The notes: generated by a model from the sequence alone, not told the origin. A DNA stretch of 13,898 nucleotides from Robiginitomaculum sp. (GCA_002733735.2 NVWT02000010.1:60198-74095), one strand, 5' to 3'. Positions 8,014 through 13,898 are shown, counted from the first letter of the stretch. A program made the numbers and translations.

Positions 8014-9551
8014 AACTATTTCGTGCATCAGCAGTGGTCGGTAGCTTCACCATGCTCTCAAGAGTATTGGGTTTCGTCCGTGAAATATTGTTTGCTGCTG
8101 CTTTAGGCTCTGGCCCAATTGCAGAAATATTTCTGGTGGCTTTTCGCTTTCCAAACCTGTTTCGGAGGTGGTTTGCCGAAGGCGCATTTAACGCCGCGTT
8201 TTTGCCTATCTATGCCCAAAAACTAGAAGAGGACGGGCAAGAGGCTGCCAACAACTTTGCTAGTGAAACATTGTCCAGCCTTATACTGGTGCTAATTGTT
8301 TTTGTCTTGGCTGTTGAGCTTGCCATGCCATGGTTGATGGTTGCGTTGGCTCCGGGGTTTCTTGATGATCCGGATTTATTTGCCAAGGCAATTCTTTTTA
8401 CTCAAATCACCACGCCCTATATTTTATTTATGTCGCTAACGGCAATGTTAAGCGGGGTTCTAAACGCCCATAACAAGTTTGGTGCGGCGGCGTTTGCACC
8501 AGTGGTATTGAATATTATTTTTATTGCCATTCTTGTCCGGCCAGGTGTGGATCCAGCACAAACTGCCTTAAACCTCACCTATGGAGCTATTGTTTCCGGT
8601 GCGTTGCAGGTGGTTATCGTTTGGTTTGCTTTGCGAAAAATGGGCATAACTCTGCGTCTGCCAAGGCCGCGTCTTAGCAATGATATGCGTAAACTGCTTC
8701 GGTTGGGTATTCCCGGTGCAATTGCCGCTGGAGCCGTGCAGATTAATATGGTGGTTAGTCAGGCATTTGCCTCATTCCAAGATGGCGCGATTGCGTGGTT
8801 GAATTATGCTGATCGTTTGTACCAATTGCCGTTGGGAGTTGTTGGTGTGGCTATGGGCGTGGCTTTACTTCCCGCGTTAAGTCGTAACGTTCGTTCCGGT
8901 GATCACAGGCAAGCATTAGATAGCCAAAATGAAGCTTTGGTTTTAGCTAGCGCATTTACTCTTCCTGCCGCCGCCGCGTTATTTGTCTTGCCGGTGTTTT
9001 TTGTTGAAGGGCTTTATATGCGCGGCGCATTTACCGCTGATGATGCTGTGGCGGTGGCTAAAGCCGTGGCGGTTTATGCTTGGGGTTTGCCAGCATTTAT
9101 TATGATCAAGGTTTTTGCTCCGGGGTTTTTTGCCCGTCAAAACACTAAAACCCCAATGTTAATCGCTAGCTTTTCTATGGTGATCAATATTGTGTTGGGA
9201 GCAATATTGTTTTTGCAAATGGGCTTTATTGGCCTGGCTATTGCTACCAGTATTGCTGGTTGGGCAAATGGATTGATTTTAGGTTATGTATTGTGGCGAC
9301 GTGGGCACTTTGTGCCGGATATGCGCCTTGCTTCATCTTTAATGCGGGTTATTGCAGCAGCTGGAATTATGGGCATTAGTTTATGGTTGATGGCTCCTGC
9401 ATTGCGAGAGGCATTATCGTTTTTACCGTTTTGGTACTTTTCTTCGGCAGTGATACTGGCAGCAATCGGAATAGTTATTTATTTATGCGCTGCAATTGCA
9501 TTACGAGTGATTAGTATCAAACAAATACGCAGCGCATTTCGTCGGGGTTGA
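8010..9551 (+). CDS. murJ: Lipid II flippase MurJ (MviN)
   Basis: MurJ is an inner-membrane MOP-superfamily protein that flips lipid II to the periplasmic face for peptidoglycan synthesis. The 513 residues are almost wholly hydrophobic helices, consistent with the usual 14 membrane segments. Family signatures are clear near the N-terminus: SRVLGFVRE gives R18 and R24, and PNLFRRWFAEGAF gives R52, R53 and E57, in the same numbering as E. coli MurJ from memory. WLNYADRLYQLPLGVVGVA lies mid-protein. The residue matching E. coli Asp39 is Glu (GPIAEIFLVAF), a conservative change that may be usual in alphaproteobacteria. Its ATG overlaps the glnD stop as ATGA, so translation is probably coupled and no separate ribosome binding site is needed. 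It is the last gene of the overlapping mutS-glnD-murJ set. Confidence 0.96.
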   Translation: MKLFRASAVVGSFTMLSRVLGFVREILFAAALGSGPIAEIFLVAFRFPNLFRRWFAEGAFNAAFLPIYAQKLEEDGQEAANNFASETLSSLILVLIVFVLAVELAMPWLMVALAPGFLDDPDLFAKAILFTQITTPYILFMSLTAMLSGVLNAHNKFGAAAFAPVVLNIIFIAILVRPGVDPAQTALNLTYGAIVSGALQVVIVWFALRKMGITLRLPRPRLSNDMRKLLRLGIPGAIAAGAVQINMVVSQAFASFQDGAIAWLNYADRLYQLPLGVVGVAMGVALLPALSRNVRSGDHRQALDSQNEALVLASAFTLPAAAALFVLPVFFVEGLYMRGAFTADDAVAVAKAVAVYAWGLPAFIMIKVFAPGFFARQNTKTPMLIASFSMVINIVLGAILFLQMGFIGLAIATSIAGWANGLILGYVLWRRGHFVPDMRLASSLMRVIAAAGIMGISLWLMAPALREALSFLPFWYFSSAVILAAIGIVIYLCAAIALRVISIKQIRSAFRRG

Positions 9552-9597
9552 CGAAACAGACGGGCATAGGCAAATAAGCGATAAATCGAGTGCTTTT

Positions 9598-9604
9598 AAG
9601 GAAA
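9598..9604 (+). promoter_or_regulatory. Strong ribosome binding site of trpS
   Basis: AAGGAAA lies 7 bases before the ATG at 9612 and fixes the trpS start. The 60-base murJ-trpS gap otherwise shows no clear terminator or promoter. The same AAGGAAAT core precedes the DUF2333 gene and the nitroreductase gene. Confidence 0.75.
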
Positions 9605-9611
9605 TTTAATA

Positions 9612-10637
9612 ATGACAAATGGTCAACCAACCGCTCACACAAGGGTGTTTTCTGGCGTACAGCCGACCGGAAAATTACATTTGGGGAACTACCTTGGTGC
9701 GCTCAAAAAGTTTGTCAAATTGCAACACCAACACGAATGTTTGTTTTGTGTTGTTGATTTACATGCCATAACAGTTCCACAGGAAAAGGGGCAGTTAGCC
9801 GCAAATACCCGTGAAATTGCCGCAGCCTTTTTGGCGGCTGGAATTGATCCAGACAAAGCAGTTATTTTTGTGCAAAGCACCGTACCTGCCCATGCAGAAC
9901 TGGCTTGGATTTTTAATTGTACAGCAAAAATGGGTTGGCTGGAGCGAATGACCCAATTCAAAGACAAAGCCGGTAAGGACAAAGAAAGAGCCAGCGTAGG
10001 TCTTTTTGCTTATCCGATCTTACAAGCTGCTGATATATTGGCTTATAAGGCCACTCATGTTCCGGTTGGAGATGATCAAAAACAACATCTAGAATTATCA
10101 CGAGACATTGCCGATAGATTTAACCGTGAATATGATGCACCGGATTTTTTCCCGCAACCTGAGCCGTTAATTCAAGGGCCGGGAGCGCGGATAATGTCGC
10201 TAAAAAATGGAGCGGTGAAAATGTCAAAATCCGATCCGTCTGACCTGTCGCGCATCAATATGGACGATACACCGGAACAAATAGCCAAAAAATTCAAAAA
10301 AGCTCGTACTGATCCCGATGGTGTTCCGGCAAGCACTGATGAACTAATTGGACGTGATGGGGCGCAAAATTTGATCGGAATTTATGCTGGTTTAGCCGAC
10401 ATTAGCCAACAACAAGTTTTGGATCAATTTGCTGGCCAAGGCTGGGGAGTATTCAAACCAGCTTTGGCTGATCTGGCGGTGGCCAAGCTTTCTCCTATTG
10501 CCGAAAACTTTGCCCGGTATCAAAATGATCCAGCCGAGCTTGATCGCATTTTATCCGTCGGCACGCAAAAGGCTGCGGCAATAGCTACACCTATTATTGC
10601 CGAAGTTCGTGATATTGTCGGATTTTGGAAAAGCTAA
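9612..10637 (+). CDS. trpS: Tryptophanyl-tRNA synthetase
   Basis: A class I aminoacyl-tRNA synthetase that attaches tryptophan to tRNA-Trp in the cytosol. At 341 residues it matches bacterial TrpRS (about 330-350). The HIGH-type nucleotide-binding signature appears as PTGKLHLGNYLGA (T19 to A30, with H23 and N26). The KMSKS loop is intact at 203-207, followed by DPSDLSRI. The DDQKQHLELSRDIADRFN stretch, which helps form the tryptophan pocket in this family, is present. The ATG start is supported by AAGGAAA upstream. The gene is 60 bases after murJ and 15 bases before the copper chaperone gene. No leader peptide, T-box or trp attenuator could be recognised in the short upstream gap. Confidence 0.97.
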   Translation: MTNGQPTAHTRVFSGVQPTGKLHLGNYLGALKKFVKLQHQHECLFCVVDLHAITVPQEKGQLAANTREIAAAFLAAGIDPDKAVIFVQSTVPAHAELAWIFNCTAKMGWLERMTQFKDKAGKDKERASVGLFAYPILQAADILAYKATHVPVGDDQKQHLELSRDIADRFNREYDAPDFFPQPEPLIQGPGARIMSLKNGAVKMSKSDPSDLSRINMDDTPEQIAKKFKKARTDPDGVPASTDELIGRDGAQNLIGIYAGLADISQQQVLDQFAGQGWGVFKPALADLAVAKLSPIAENFARYQNDPAELDRILSVGTQKAAAIATPIIAEVRDIVGFWKS

Positions 10638-10652
10638 TATTGGATTACAAAA

Positions 10653-11096
10653 ATGATCAGATTCATCATCAAAATATTCTTGGCTGGTGCGCTACTAATA
10701 ATAGTATCGTGCTCAGAGTCAGTTTTAACATCTCCTGATATTACAGTATCAGAAGCATGGGTACGTATGCCGCCAAAGGGTCGCGATATTGCCGCAGGTT
10801 ATTTAGTACTTAATAATTCCGGCAGCAAAGATACCTTATTGTCTGTCAGCAGCCCGATAGCGCACACAGTAGAAGTGCATCAACATTTGATGGCTGATGG
10901 CATGATGCAGATGCAAGAAGTGTCCGAGCTAGCCATTCCTGCAAATGGTGAAGTAGTTTTTAAGTCCGGCGGTTATCATTTGATGATGTTTGGTGTGACA
11001 GATGTAGAATTAGGCCAAGAAGCCGAATTAGTTTTTGTGTTCGAAAAATCAGGAACTAAGACTGTTACCGCCACGATAAGGTCACAGGTAAAGTAG
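10653..11096 (+). CDS. Copper chaperone PCu(A)C family lipoprotein
   Basis: PCu(A)C proteins bind Cu(I) in the periplasm and help load the CuA or CuB site of cytochrome oxidases. The 147-residue product has an N-terminal hydrophobic segment ending in a lipobox I17-V18-S19-C20, so it is probably a lipoprotein tethered to a membrane. Mature-domain features are ITVSEAWVRMPPKG and the copper ligand set H76-X10-M87-X21-H109-X-M111, which matches the family motif H-X10-M-X21-H-X-M exactly. The ATG at 10653 has a modest GGA 8 bases upstream and follows the trpS stop by 15 bases, so the two are probably co-transcribed. No cytochrome oxidase or Sco gene is visible nearby. The family call is firm; the recipient enzyme is unknown. 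Confidence 0.93.
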   Translation: MIRFIIKIFLAGALLIIVSCSESVLTSPDITVSEAWVRMPPKGRDIAAGYLVLNNSGSKDTLLSVSSPIAHTVEVHQHLMADGMMQMQEVSELAIPANGEVVFKSGGYHLMMFGVTDVELGQEAELVFVFEKSGTKTVTATIRSQVK

Positions 11097-11122
11097 CAAA
11101 TTATTTGTTCATCTTTGCTTAC

Positions 11123-11151
11123 TTGTTCTTGTAATAGCAATTTGCCATACT
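11123..11151 (+). promoter_or_regulatory. Possible sigma70-type promoter upstream of the DUF2333 gene
   Basis: TTGTTC (11123-11128) and CATACT (11146-11151) are separated by 17 bases in the 84-base gap. The match is only partial (three and four of six positions), so this is a weak candidate. Read-through from trpS and the copper chaperone gene is equally possible. Confidence 0.3.
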
Positions 11152-11180
11152 GAGGAAGTAAATTCTTCAAGGAAATTTCG

Positions 11181-12218
11181 ATGCAAATTGGCCAGCAAAT
11201 ACGCCGCTTTTTTTCTTCTCTCGCAAAATTAGGGCGATTTATTCCAAATAATGATCCAGTGGTTGAAGTGGTTAATGATGGGTCAGAGGCAAAACCTATT
11301 CGATCATTTCGTCCCAAAAAGCGTTTGGTCATTTTTGGAGTCTTGGGTTTTATTGTCTTGTTGTGGCCAGTACTGGCTTTGCTTTCTAGCCAAATAAACG
11401 ATCAAGCTGACATCAATATTACGACAATGGCCGGTGGCTCGCATTCGGTTGCTATTACCATTGCTGTTATGGATCGCGAGATCAACAAAACTGGTTGGGT
11501 TGCCAATGCGCCGATATTTGTGCCGGCGGCGATGCTAAATAATATGCCAAATTTTCAAATCGGACTAGTCAAGGCATTTGGAAGGTTTTCATTTGAACTG
11601 GAAGATCAAATTGGCCGAGAACGCGGCTCATCGGCTGCTGATCCTGATCTGCAAATTGCCAGAGCCAGATTGCAATATGAACCAACTGTTTGGATATTTA
11701 AGCCGGGTACTTTGTGGCCAACAGCACCGGCAGAGGGTCAATACCGCGATGCGATTGCAGCCCTTAACCGTTATAATGCTCGCTTAGCCGCAGGAAATGC
11801 CACCTTTGATGCTAGGCCGGATAATTTAATGGCGGTTCTTAATCGTATTGCATTGGATATTGGCGCAATGTCAGCGGAACTTGATAATCAAATTGACAAT
11901 CGCCACAAAACATTTGGTTTGCTTGATTTTAAAGCCGATAAGATATTTTATCGGGTAAAGGGTGGCTCTTATGCTTATTTAATGATATTACAGGGCATAC
12001 AAAAAGACTTTAAAACAGTGATAGATGATCGCCAAGTTACTGATTTATATCAAGAAATGCTAAATGAATTGCGTCGCGCAGCAGTAATGCGTCCGTTAGT
12101 GGTTAATAATGGAACGCTTTCCGGTCAGGCATTTCCAAATCATTTAGCTAATCAAGGCTTTCACCTACTTCGCGCACGAACTAAAATGCGAGAGATCACT
12201 GATATATTGCGTAAATAG
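11181..12218 (+). CDS. DUF2333 family inner-membrane protein of unknown function
   Basis: The 345-residue product has a short N-terminal cytoplasmic region (1-47) ending in basic RPKKR, then one clear membrane helix (about 49-69, from VIFGVLGFIV to ALLSS). A large soluble domain follows and should lie in the periplasm by the positive-inside rule. That domain is rich in alanine, asparagine and charged residues and has patches such as GWVANAPIFVPAAML, IGRERGSSAADPDLQIAR, FKPGTLWPTAPAEGQYRDA and FRVKGGSYAYL-like (YRVKGGSYAYLMILQ). From memory these match the DUF2333/COG5345 family of proteobacteria, for which I know no established function. No catalytic motif or lipobox is visible. The start is supported by AAGGAAA (11169-11175), 5 bases before the ATG. 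It stands between two gaps (84 and 171 bases), so it may be its own transcription unit. Confidence 0.85.
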   Translation: MQIGQQIRRFFSSLAKLGRFIPNNDPVVEVVNDGSEAKPIRSFRPKKRLVIFGVLGFIVLLWPVLALLSSQINDQADINITTMAGGSHSVAITIAVMDREINKTGWVANAPIFVPAAMLNNMPNFQIGLVKAFGRFSFELEDQIGRERGSSAADPDLQIARARLQYEPTVWIFKPGTLWPTAPAEGQYRDAIAALNRYNARLAAGNATFDARPDNLMAVLNRIALDIGAMSAELDNQIDNRHKTFGLLDFKADKIFYRVKGGSYAYLMILQGIQKDFKTVIDDRQVTDLYQEMLNELRRAAVMRPLVVNNGTLSGQAFPNHLANQGFHLLRARTKMREITDILRK

Positions 12219-12222
12219 ACTT

Positions 12223-12251
12223 GGCAAAGTGCTTTTGCGGCACTATCTGCC
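12223..12251 (+). terminator. Weak hairpin after the DUF2333 gene, possible terminator
   Basis: GGCA (12223-12226) and GTGC (12229-12232) pair with GCAC (12240-12243) and TGCC (12248-12251), making a two-part stem with an internal loop, 5 bases after the stop codon. No run of T follows, so intrinsic termination is doubtful. Confidence 0.25.
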
Positions 12252-12279
12252 TTACATCACTAATTACTTTAATTATACT
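12251..12279 (+). promoter_or_regulatory. Candidate nfu promoter P1
   Basis: CTTACA (12251-12256) and TATACT (12274-12279) are spaced by 17 bases, matching the sigma70 hexamers at four and five of six positions. It is the best promoter-like pair in this gap. A transcript starting here would include both hairpins that follow. Confidence 0.4.
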
Positions 12280-12324
12280 CCATCGACCCAAAAAGTGGGC
12301 ACCGGTTTTTGGCTAAGTTGATGG
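12280..12324. repeat. 45-nt palindromic intergenic repeat of the rhizobial type
   Basis: The outer arms CCATCGAC (12280-12287) and GTTGATGG (12317-12324) pair over 8 positions with one G-T. The inner arms CCAAAAA (12288-12294) and TTTTTGG (12306-12312) pair over 7. The 11-base loop is GTGGGCACCGG and a CTAA bulge (12313-12316) sits on the right side. The total of 45 bases, the loop and the bulge position match a palindrome I remember as abundant between genes in Rhizobium, Mesorhizobium and Brucella: arms CCGAAAA/TTTTCGG, loop GTGGGAACCGG or similar, bulge ACAA, outer arms GCATGATC/GATCATGC. The pairing changes are compensatory. Copy number in this genome cannot be seen here. Confidence 0.65.
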
Positions 12325-12345
12325 ATCACAAAGATAAAGGATACT
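12318..12345 (+). promoter_or_regulatory. Alternative nfu promoter P2 overlapping a palindrome
   Basis: TTGATG (12318-12323) and GATACT (12340-12345) are separated by 16 bases, with four of six matches each. The -10 candidate overlaps the left arm of the AT-rich palindrome, the arrangement expected of a repressor-controlled promoter. This is a weak call. Confidence 0.3.
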
Positions 12346-12376
12346 AAAAATACTGTTTAATTCAGTATTTTAGTAT
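12341..12376. promoter_or_regulatory. Long AT-rich palindrome abutting the nfu ribosome binding site
   Basis: The left arm ATACTAAAAATACTG (12341-12355) and right arm CAGTATTTTAGTAT (12363-12376) pair over 14 bases with one bulged A, around the 7-base loop TTTAATT. The next bases are AAGG (12377-12380), the nfu ribosome binding site, and the ATG is at 12390. It could be a DNA operator for a dimeric regulator or an RNA hairpin controlling translation. It is not a typical terminator, because the right arm runs straight into the ribosome binding site. Confidence 0.6.
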
Positions 12377-12389
12377 AAGGTAAAATGTT

Positions 12390-12953
12390 ATGTTTATTGA
12401 AACCGAAGCAACACCAAATCCATCTGTTCTGAAATTCATGCCCGGGCGTGAAGTTTCGCCCACTGATGCGCTGGATTACCGGAACATAGAGCAAGCGGAG
12501 CAATCCCCGCTGGCCGCAGCGCTGTTTGCGCAAGAAAATGTAACCGGGGTTTTTCTTGGGCCAGACTTTATTGCCATAACCAAAACAGATGACACCGACT
12601 GGCAAACTATAAAGCCAATGCTGCTTGGGGTTATTATGGATCATTTCTTGTCTGGTCTGCCGGTGGTAACGGGTTCTGGCGGATCGACTGATACTTTTGA
12701 ATATGAAGGCGAGACCAAAGAGATTGTCGAACAAATAAAAGAACTGCTCGATACCAGAGTGCGCCCGGCTGTGGCTCGTGATGGCGGCGATATTGTTTTT
12801 CATCATTTTGACAAAGACAGTGGTGTTGTTTTTCTGCACATGCGCGGCGCTTGTGCCGGTTGTCCTAGCTCGTCAATGACCCTTAAACATGGCATTGAAA
12901 ACCTATTAAAACATTATGTGCCAGAAGTAAGCTCTGTAGAACAAGCTGCCTAA
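12390..12953 (+). CDS. NifU-like Fe-S cluster scaffold/carrier (Nfu)
   Basis: Nfu proteins assemble or carry a [4Fe-4S] cluster and deliver it to client enzymes. The 187-residue product begins with an Nfu N-terminal domain (about 1-90; MFIETEATPNPSVLKFMPGR, then FFLG-like GVFLGPDFIAITK). After a linker comes the NifU C-terminal domain (about 108-182), with RPAVARDGGDI and the cluster-binding C155-A-G-C158 motif in GACAGCPSSS. Both cysteines are intact. This two-domain form is typical of alphaproteobacterial and mitochondrial NFU1-type proteins. The start is set by AAGG (12377-12380), 9 bases before the ATG. The gene leads a close trio with the nitroreductase (11-base gap) and tsaB. The palindrome abutting its ribosome binding site suggests regulation, possibly by iron or Fe-S status (inference). 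Confidence 0.94.
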   Translation: MFIETEATPNPSVLKFMPGREVSPTDALDYRNIEQAEQSPLAAALFAQENVTGVFLGPDFIAITKTDDTDWQTIKPMLLGVIMDHFLSGLPVVTGSGGSTDTFEYEGETKEIVEQIKELLDTRVRPAVARDGGDIVFHHFDKDSGVVFLHMRGACAGCPSSSMTLKHGIENLLKHYVPEVSSVEQAA

Positions 12954-12964
12954 AAGGAAATTAC

Positions 12965-13567
12965 ATGAAAAACCCATTATCAGATAATGCCTTGGATCAG
13001 GTTTTTAGACAGGCACGTACTGCTAATGCTTGGAGAGACACTGATGTGCCAGAGGTCTTGATAAGAGCGACTTATGATCTGATGAAAATGGGAGCAACCA
13101 GCGCAAACATTTCTCCAGCGCGGCTTTTGTGGATCCGCTCTGATACTGCCAAGCAAAAATTGAAACCGTATCTAATGGAAGGAAACGTTGAAAAAGTACT
13201 TACCGCACCATGGACGGTGATAATTGCTTGGGACGAGAAATTTGAAGACTGCATACCAGAGTTATTCCCTCATAATCCCGATGCTAAAAATTGGTTTAAT
13301 GATAAGGACGCGCATTTTGATGCCGCCTTTCGCAATAGCACTTTGCAAGGTGCGTATTTAATGTTGGCAGCACGCGCGTTAGGTCTTGATTGTGGGCCAA
13401 TGTCTGGTTTTGACAAATCTGGCGTTGATGCGGCCTTTTTTGGCAATGACGCAAAGCGTAAAAACTGGAGATCTAATTTCATTTGCTCTATTGGTTATGG
13501 CGATGACAGCGCAGTGTTTGAGCGCTCACCACGACTTTCATTCGAACAAGCGTCAGATATTATTTAA
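12965..13567 (+). CDS. RutE/HadB-like nitroreductase family flavoprotein
   Basis: The 200-residue protein closely resembles E. coli RutE, proposed to reduce malonic semialdehyde to 3-hydroxypropionate with FMN and NAD(P)H. Conserved stretches include TANAWRDTDVP (19-29), MGATSANISPAR (42-53, FMN contact in the family), EKVLTAPWTVIIAWD (76-90), AFRNSTLQGAYLMLAARALG (121-140) and LDCGPMSGFD (141-150). RutE is about 196 residues, so this is full length. No other rut genes are present, so a pyrimidine catabolism role is not supported by context; a general malonic semialdehyde or quinone/nitro reductase is as likely. AAAGGAAA right after the nfu stop gives a strong ribosome binding site 6 bases before the ATG. 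It is probably co-transcribed with nfu and tsaB. Confidence 0.92.
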   Translation: MKNPLSDNALDQVFRQARTANAWRDTDVPEVLIRATYDLMKMGATSANISPARLLWIRSDTAKQKLKPYLMEGNVEKVLTAPWTVIIAWDEKFEDCIPELFPHNPDAKNWFNDKDAHFDAAFRNSTLQGAYLMLAARALGLDCGPMSGFDKSGVDAAFFGNDAKRKNWRSNFICSIGYGDDSAVFERSPRLSFEQASDII

Positions 13568-13572
13568 CGCAC

Positions 13573-13898
13573 ATGGCGCTAATGGTTATCAATACTTGTG
13601 ATCAAGTTTGCGCGGTTTTAGTGCGCACCGAAAATGGGGAATTTGCCGAACAGGTTGAGATGCCTAACGGACAGGATCGTGAATTAGCAATAATGGTAAA
13701 AAGGGTTTTGTCAGAAGCTGACATTACGCCGGCGCAGCTAACGAAGATTGTTGTTGCTGTTGGTCCGGGCAGTTTTACCGGTGTGCGCGTTGGTGTTGCT
13801 TTTGCCAAAGGGTTAGCCATCGCTGTTAATGCACCGGTTATCGGGGTAAATCTTTTACATGTATTGGCACAGCAGGCGCTTACTGAAAGCTATGAAAT
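13573..13898 (+). CDS. tsaB: tRNA N6-threonylcarbamoyladenosine biosynthesis protein TsaB (partial)
   Basis: The gene begins 5 bases after the nitroreductase stop and runs off the window after 108 codons. TsaB is the pseudo-ASKHA partner of TsaD; with TsaE they add threonylcarbamoyl to A37 of ANN-decoding tRNAs. The identifying stretch is VVAVGPGSFTGVRVGVAFAK, at about 67-86, which matches the family's GPGSFTGLR signature. The N-terminal strand reads MVINTC where TsaB usually has a DT pair, and the HAE-type motif seen in many homologues is replaced by NGQDREL. TsaB is not itself catalytic, so these changes need not mean loss of function. ATG 13573 is taken as the start; ATG 13582 is an alternative. 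Neither has a clear ribosome binding site, suggesting coupling to the upstream gene. Confidence 0.92.
   Translation, partial: MALMVINTCDQVCAVLVRTENGEFAEQVEMPNGQDRELAIMVKRVLSEADITPAQLTKIVVAVGPGSFTGVRVGVAFAKGLAIAVNAPVIGVNLLHVLAQQALTESYE

Noticed and set aside
9552..9611. Terminator or leader regulation between murJ and trpS
   Set aside because: Only a short CGAT-AA-ATCG inverted repeat with a 2-base loop is present; it is too small for a stable hairpin and has no proper T tail.
12280..12376. The two nfu-leader palindromes as ends of one miniature transposon
   Set aside because: The two structures have unrelated arms and each is self-complementary. There are no shared terminal inverted repeats or flanking target duplications.
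12965..13567. Nitroreductase as evidence of a rut pyrimidine catabolism operon
   Set aside because: No rutA-D, rutF or rutG genes flank it; the neighbours are nfu and tsaB.
13602..13820. A 72-codon minus-strand frame inside tsaB
   Set aside because: It is antisense to the clear TsaB signature GPGSFTGVR and has no support of its own.
1..13898. A novel defence, toxin-antitoxin, phage or biosynthetic system
   Set aside because: Every long frame is a known housekeeping or family protein. No integrase, nuclease cassette, small toxin-antitoxin pair, CRISPR repeat or tRNA attachment site was seen.

Overview
The window carries a compact run of chromosomal housekeeping genes from a moderately AT-rich Gram-negative bacterium, most likely an alphaproteobacterium. 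Three things point there: the order maeB (divergent) / mutS-glnD-murJ-trpS ... nfu-nitroreductase-tsaB, which is a familiar alphaproteobacterial neighbourhood; the alphaproteobacterial style of the long MaeB, GlnD and MurJ proteins; and an intergenic 45-nt palindrome built like a repeat common in Rhizobiales. The order or genus cannot be fixed from the sequence alone. Base composition and codon use look even throughout, and I see no integrase, transposase, tRNA, rRNA or CRISPR array.

Layout. Bases 1-137 are the last 44 codons of a membrane protein (probably a major facilitator/AmpG-like permease) on the plus strand. It converges on maeB (134-2404, minus), and the two stop codons share the palindrome TTAA. 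A divergent control region (2405-2551) with two abutting inverted repeats separates maeB from mutS. mutS, glnD and murJ follow on the plus strand with 4-base stop/start overlaps (GTGA and ATGA), so they are almost certainly one translationally coupled operon. trpS follows after 60 bases with its own strong ribosome binding site. A copper chaperone of the PCu(A)C family (predicted lipoprotein) comes 15 bases later. Next is a DUF2333 single-pass membrane protein of unknown function, after an 84-base gap with a weak promoter candidate. A 171-base gap then holds two distinct hairpins and two promoter candidates. It is followed by the closely spaced trio nfu (NifU-like Fe-S scaffold), a RutE-type nitroreductase and tsaB (tRNA t6A modification), the last cut off by the window end.

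How the genes fit together. maeB links the TCA cycle to pyruvate and NADPH. mutS repairs mismatches, glnD senses glutamine and modifies PII proteins, murJ flips lipid II, and trpS charges tRNA-Trp. The downstream group covers metal handling (periplasmic copper delivery, Fe-S assembly), flavin chemistry and tRNA modification. No shared pathway is evident; this is a conserved co-located housekeeping cluster. I found no convincing new multi-gene system. The most unusual material is non-coding: the 45-nt palindromic element and the long AT-rich palindrome abutting the nfu ribosome binding site. The least understood protein is the DUF2333 gene.
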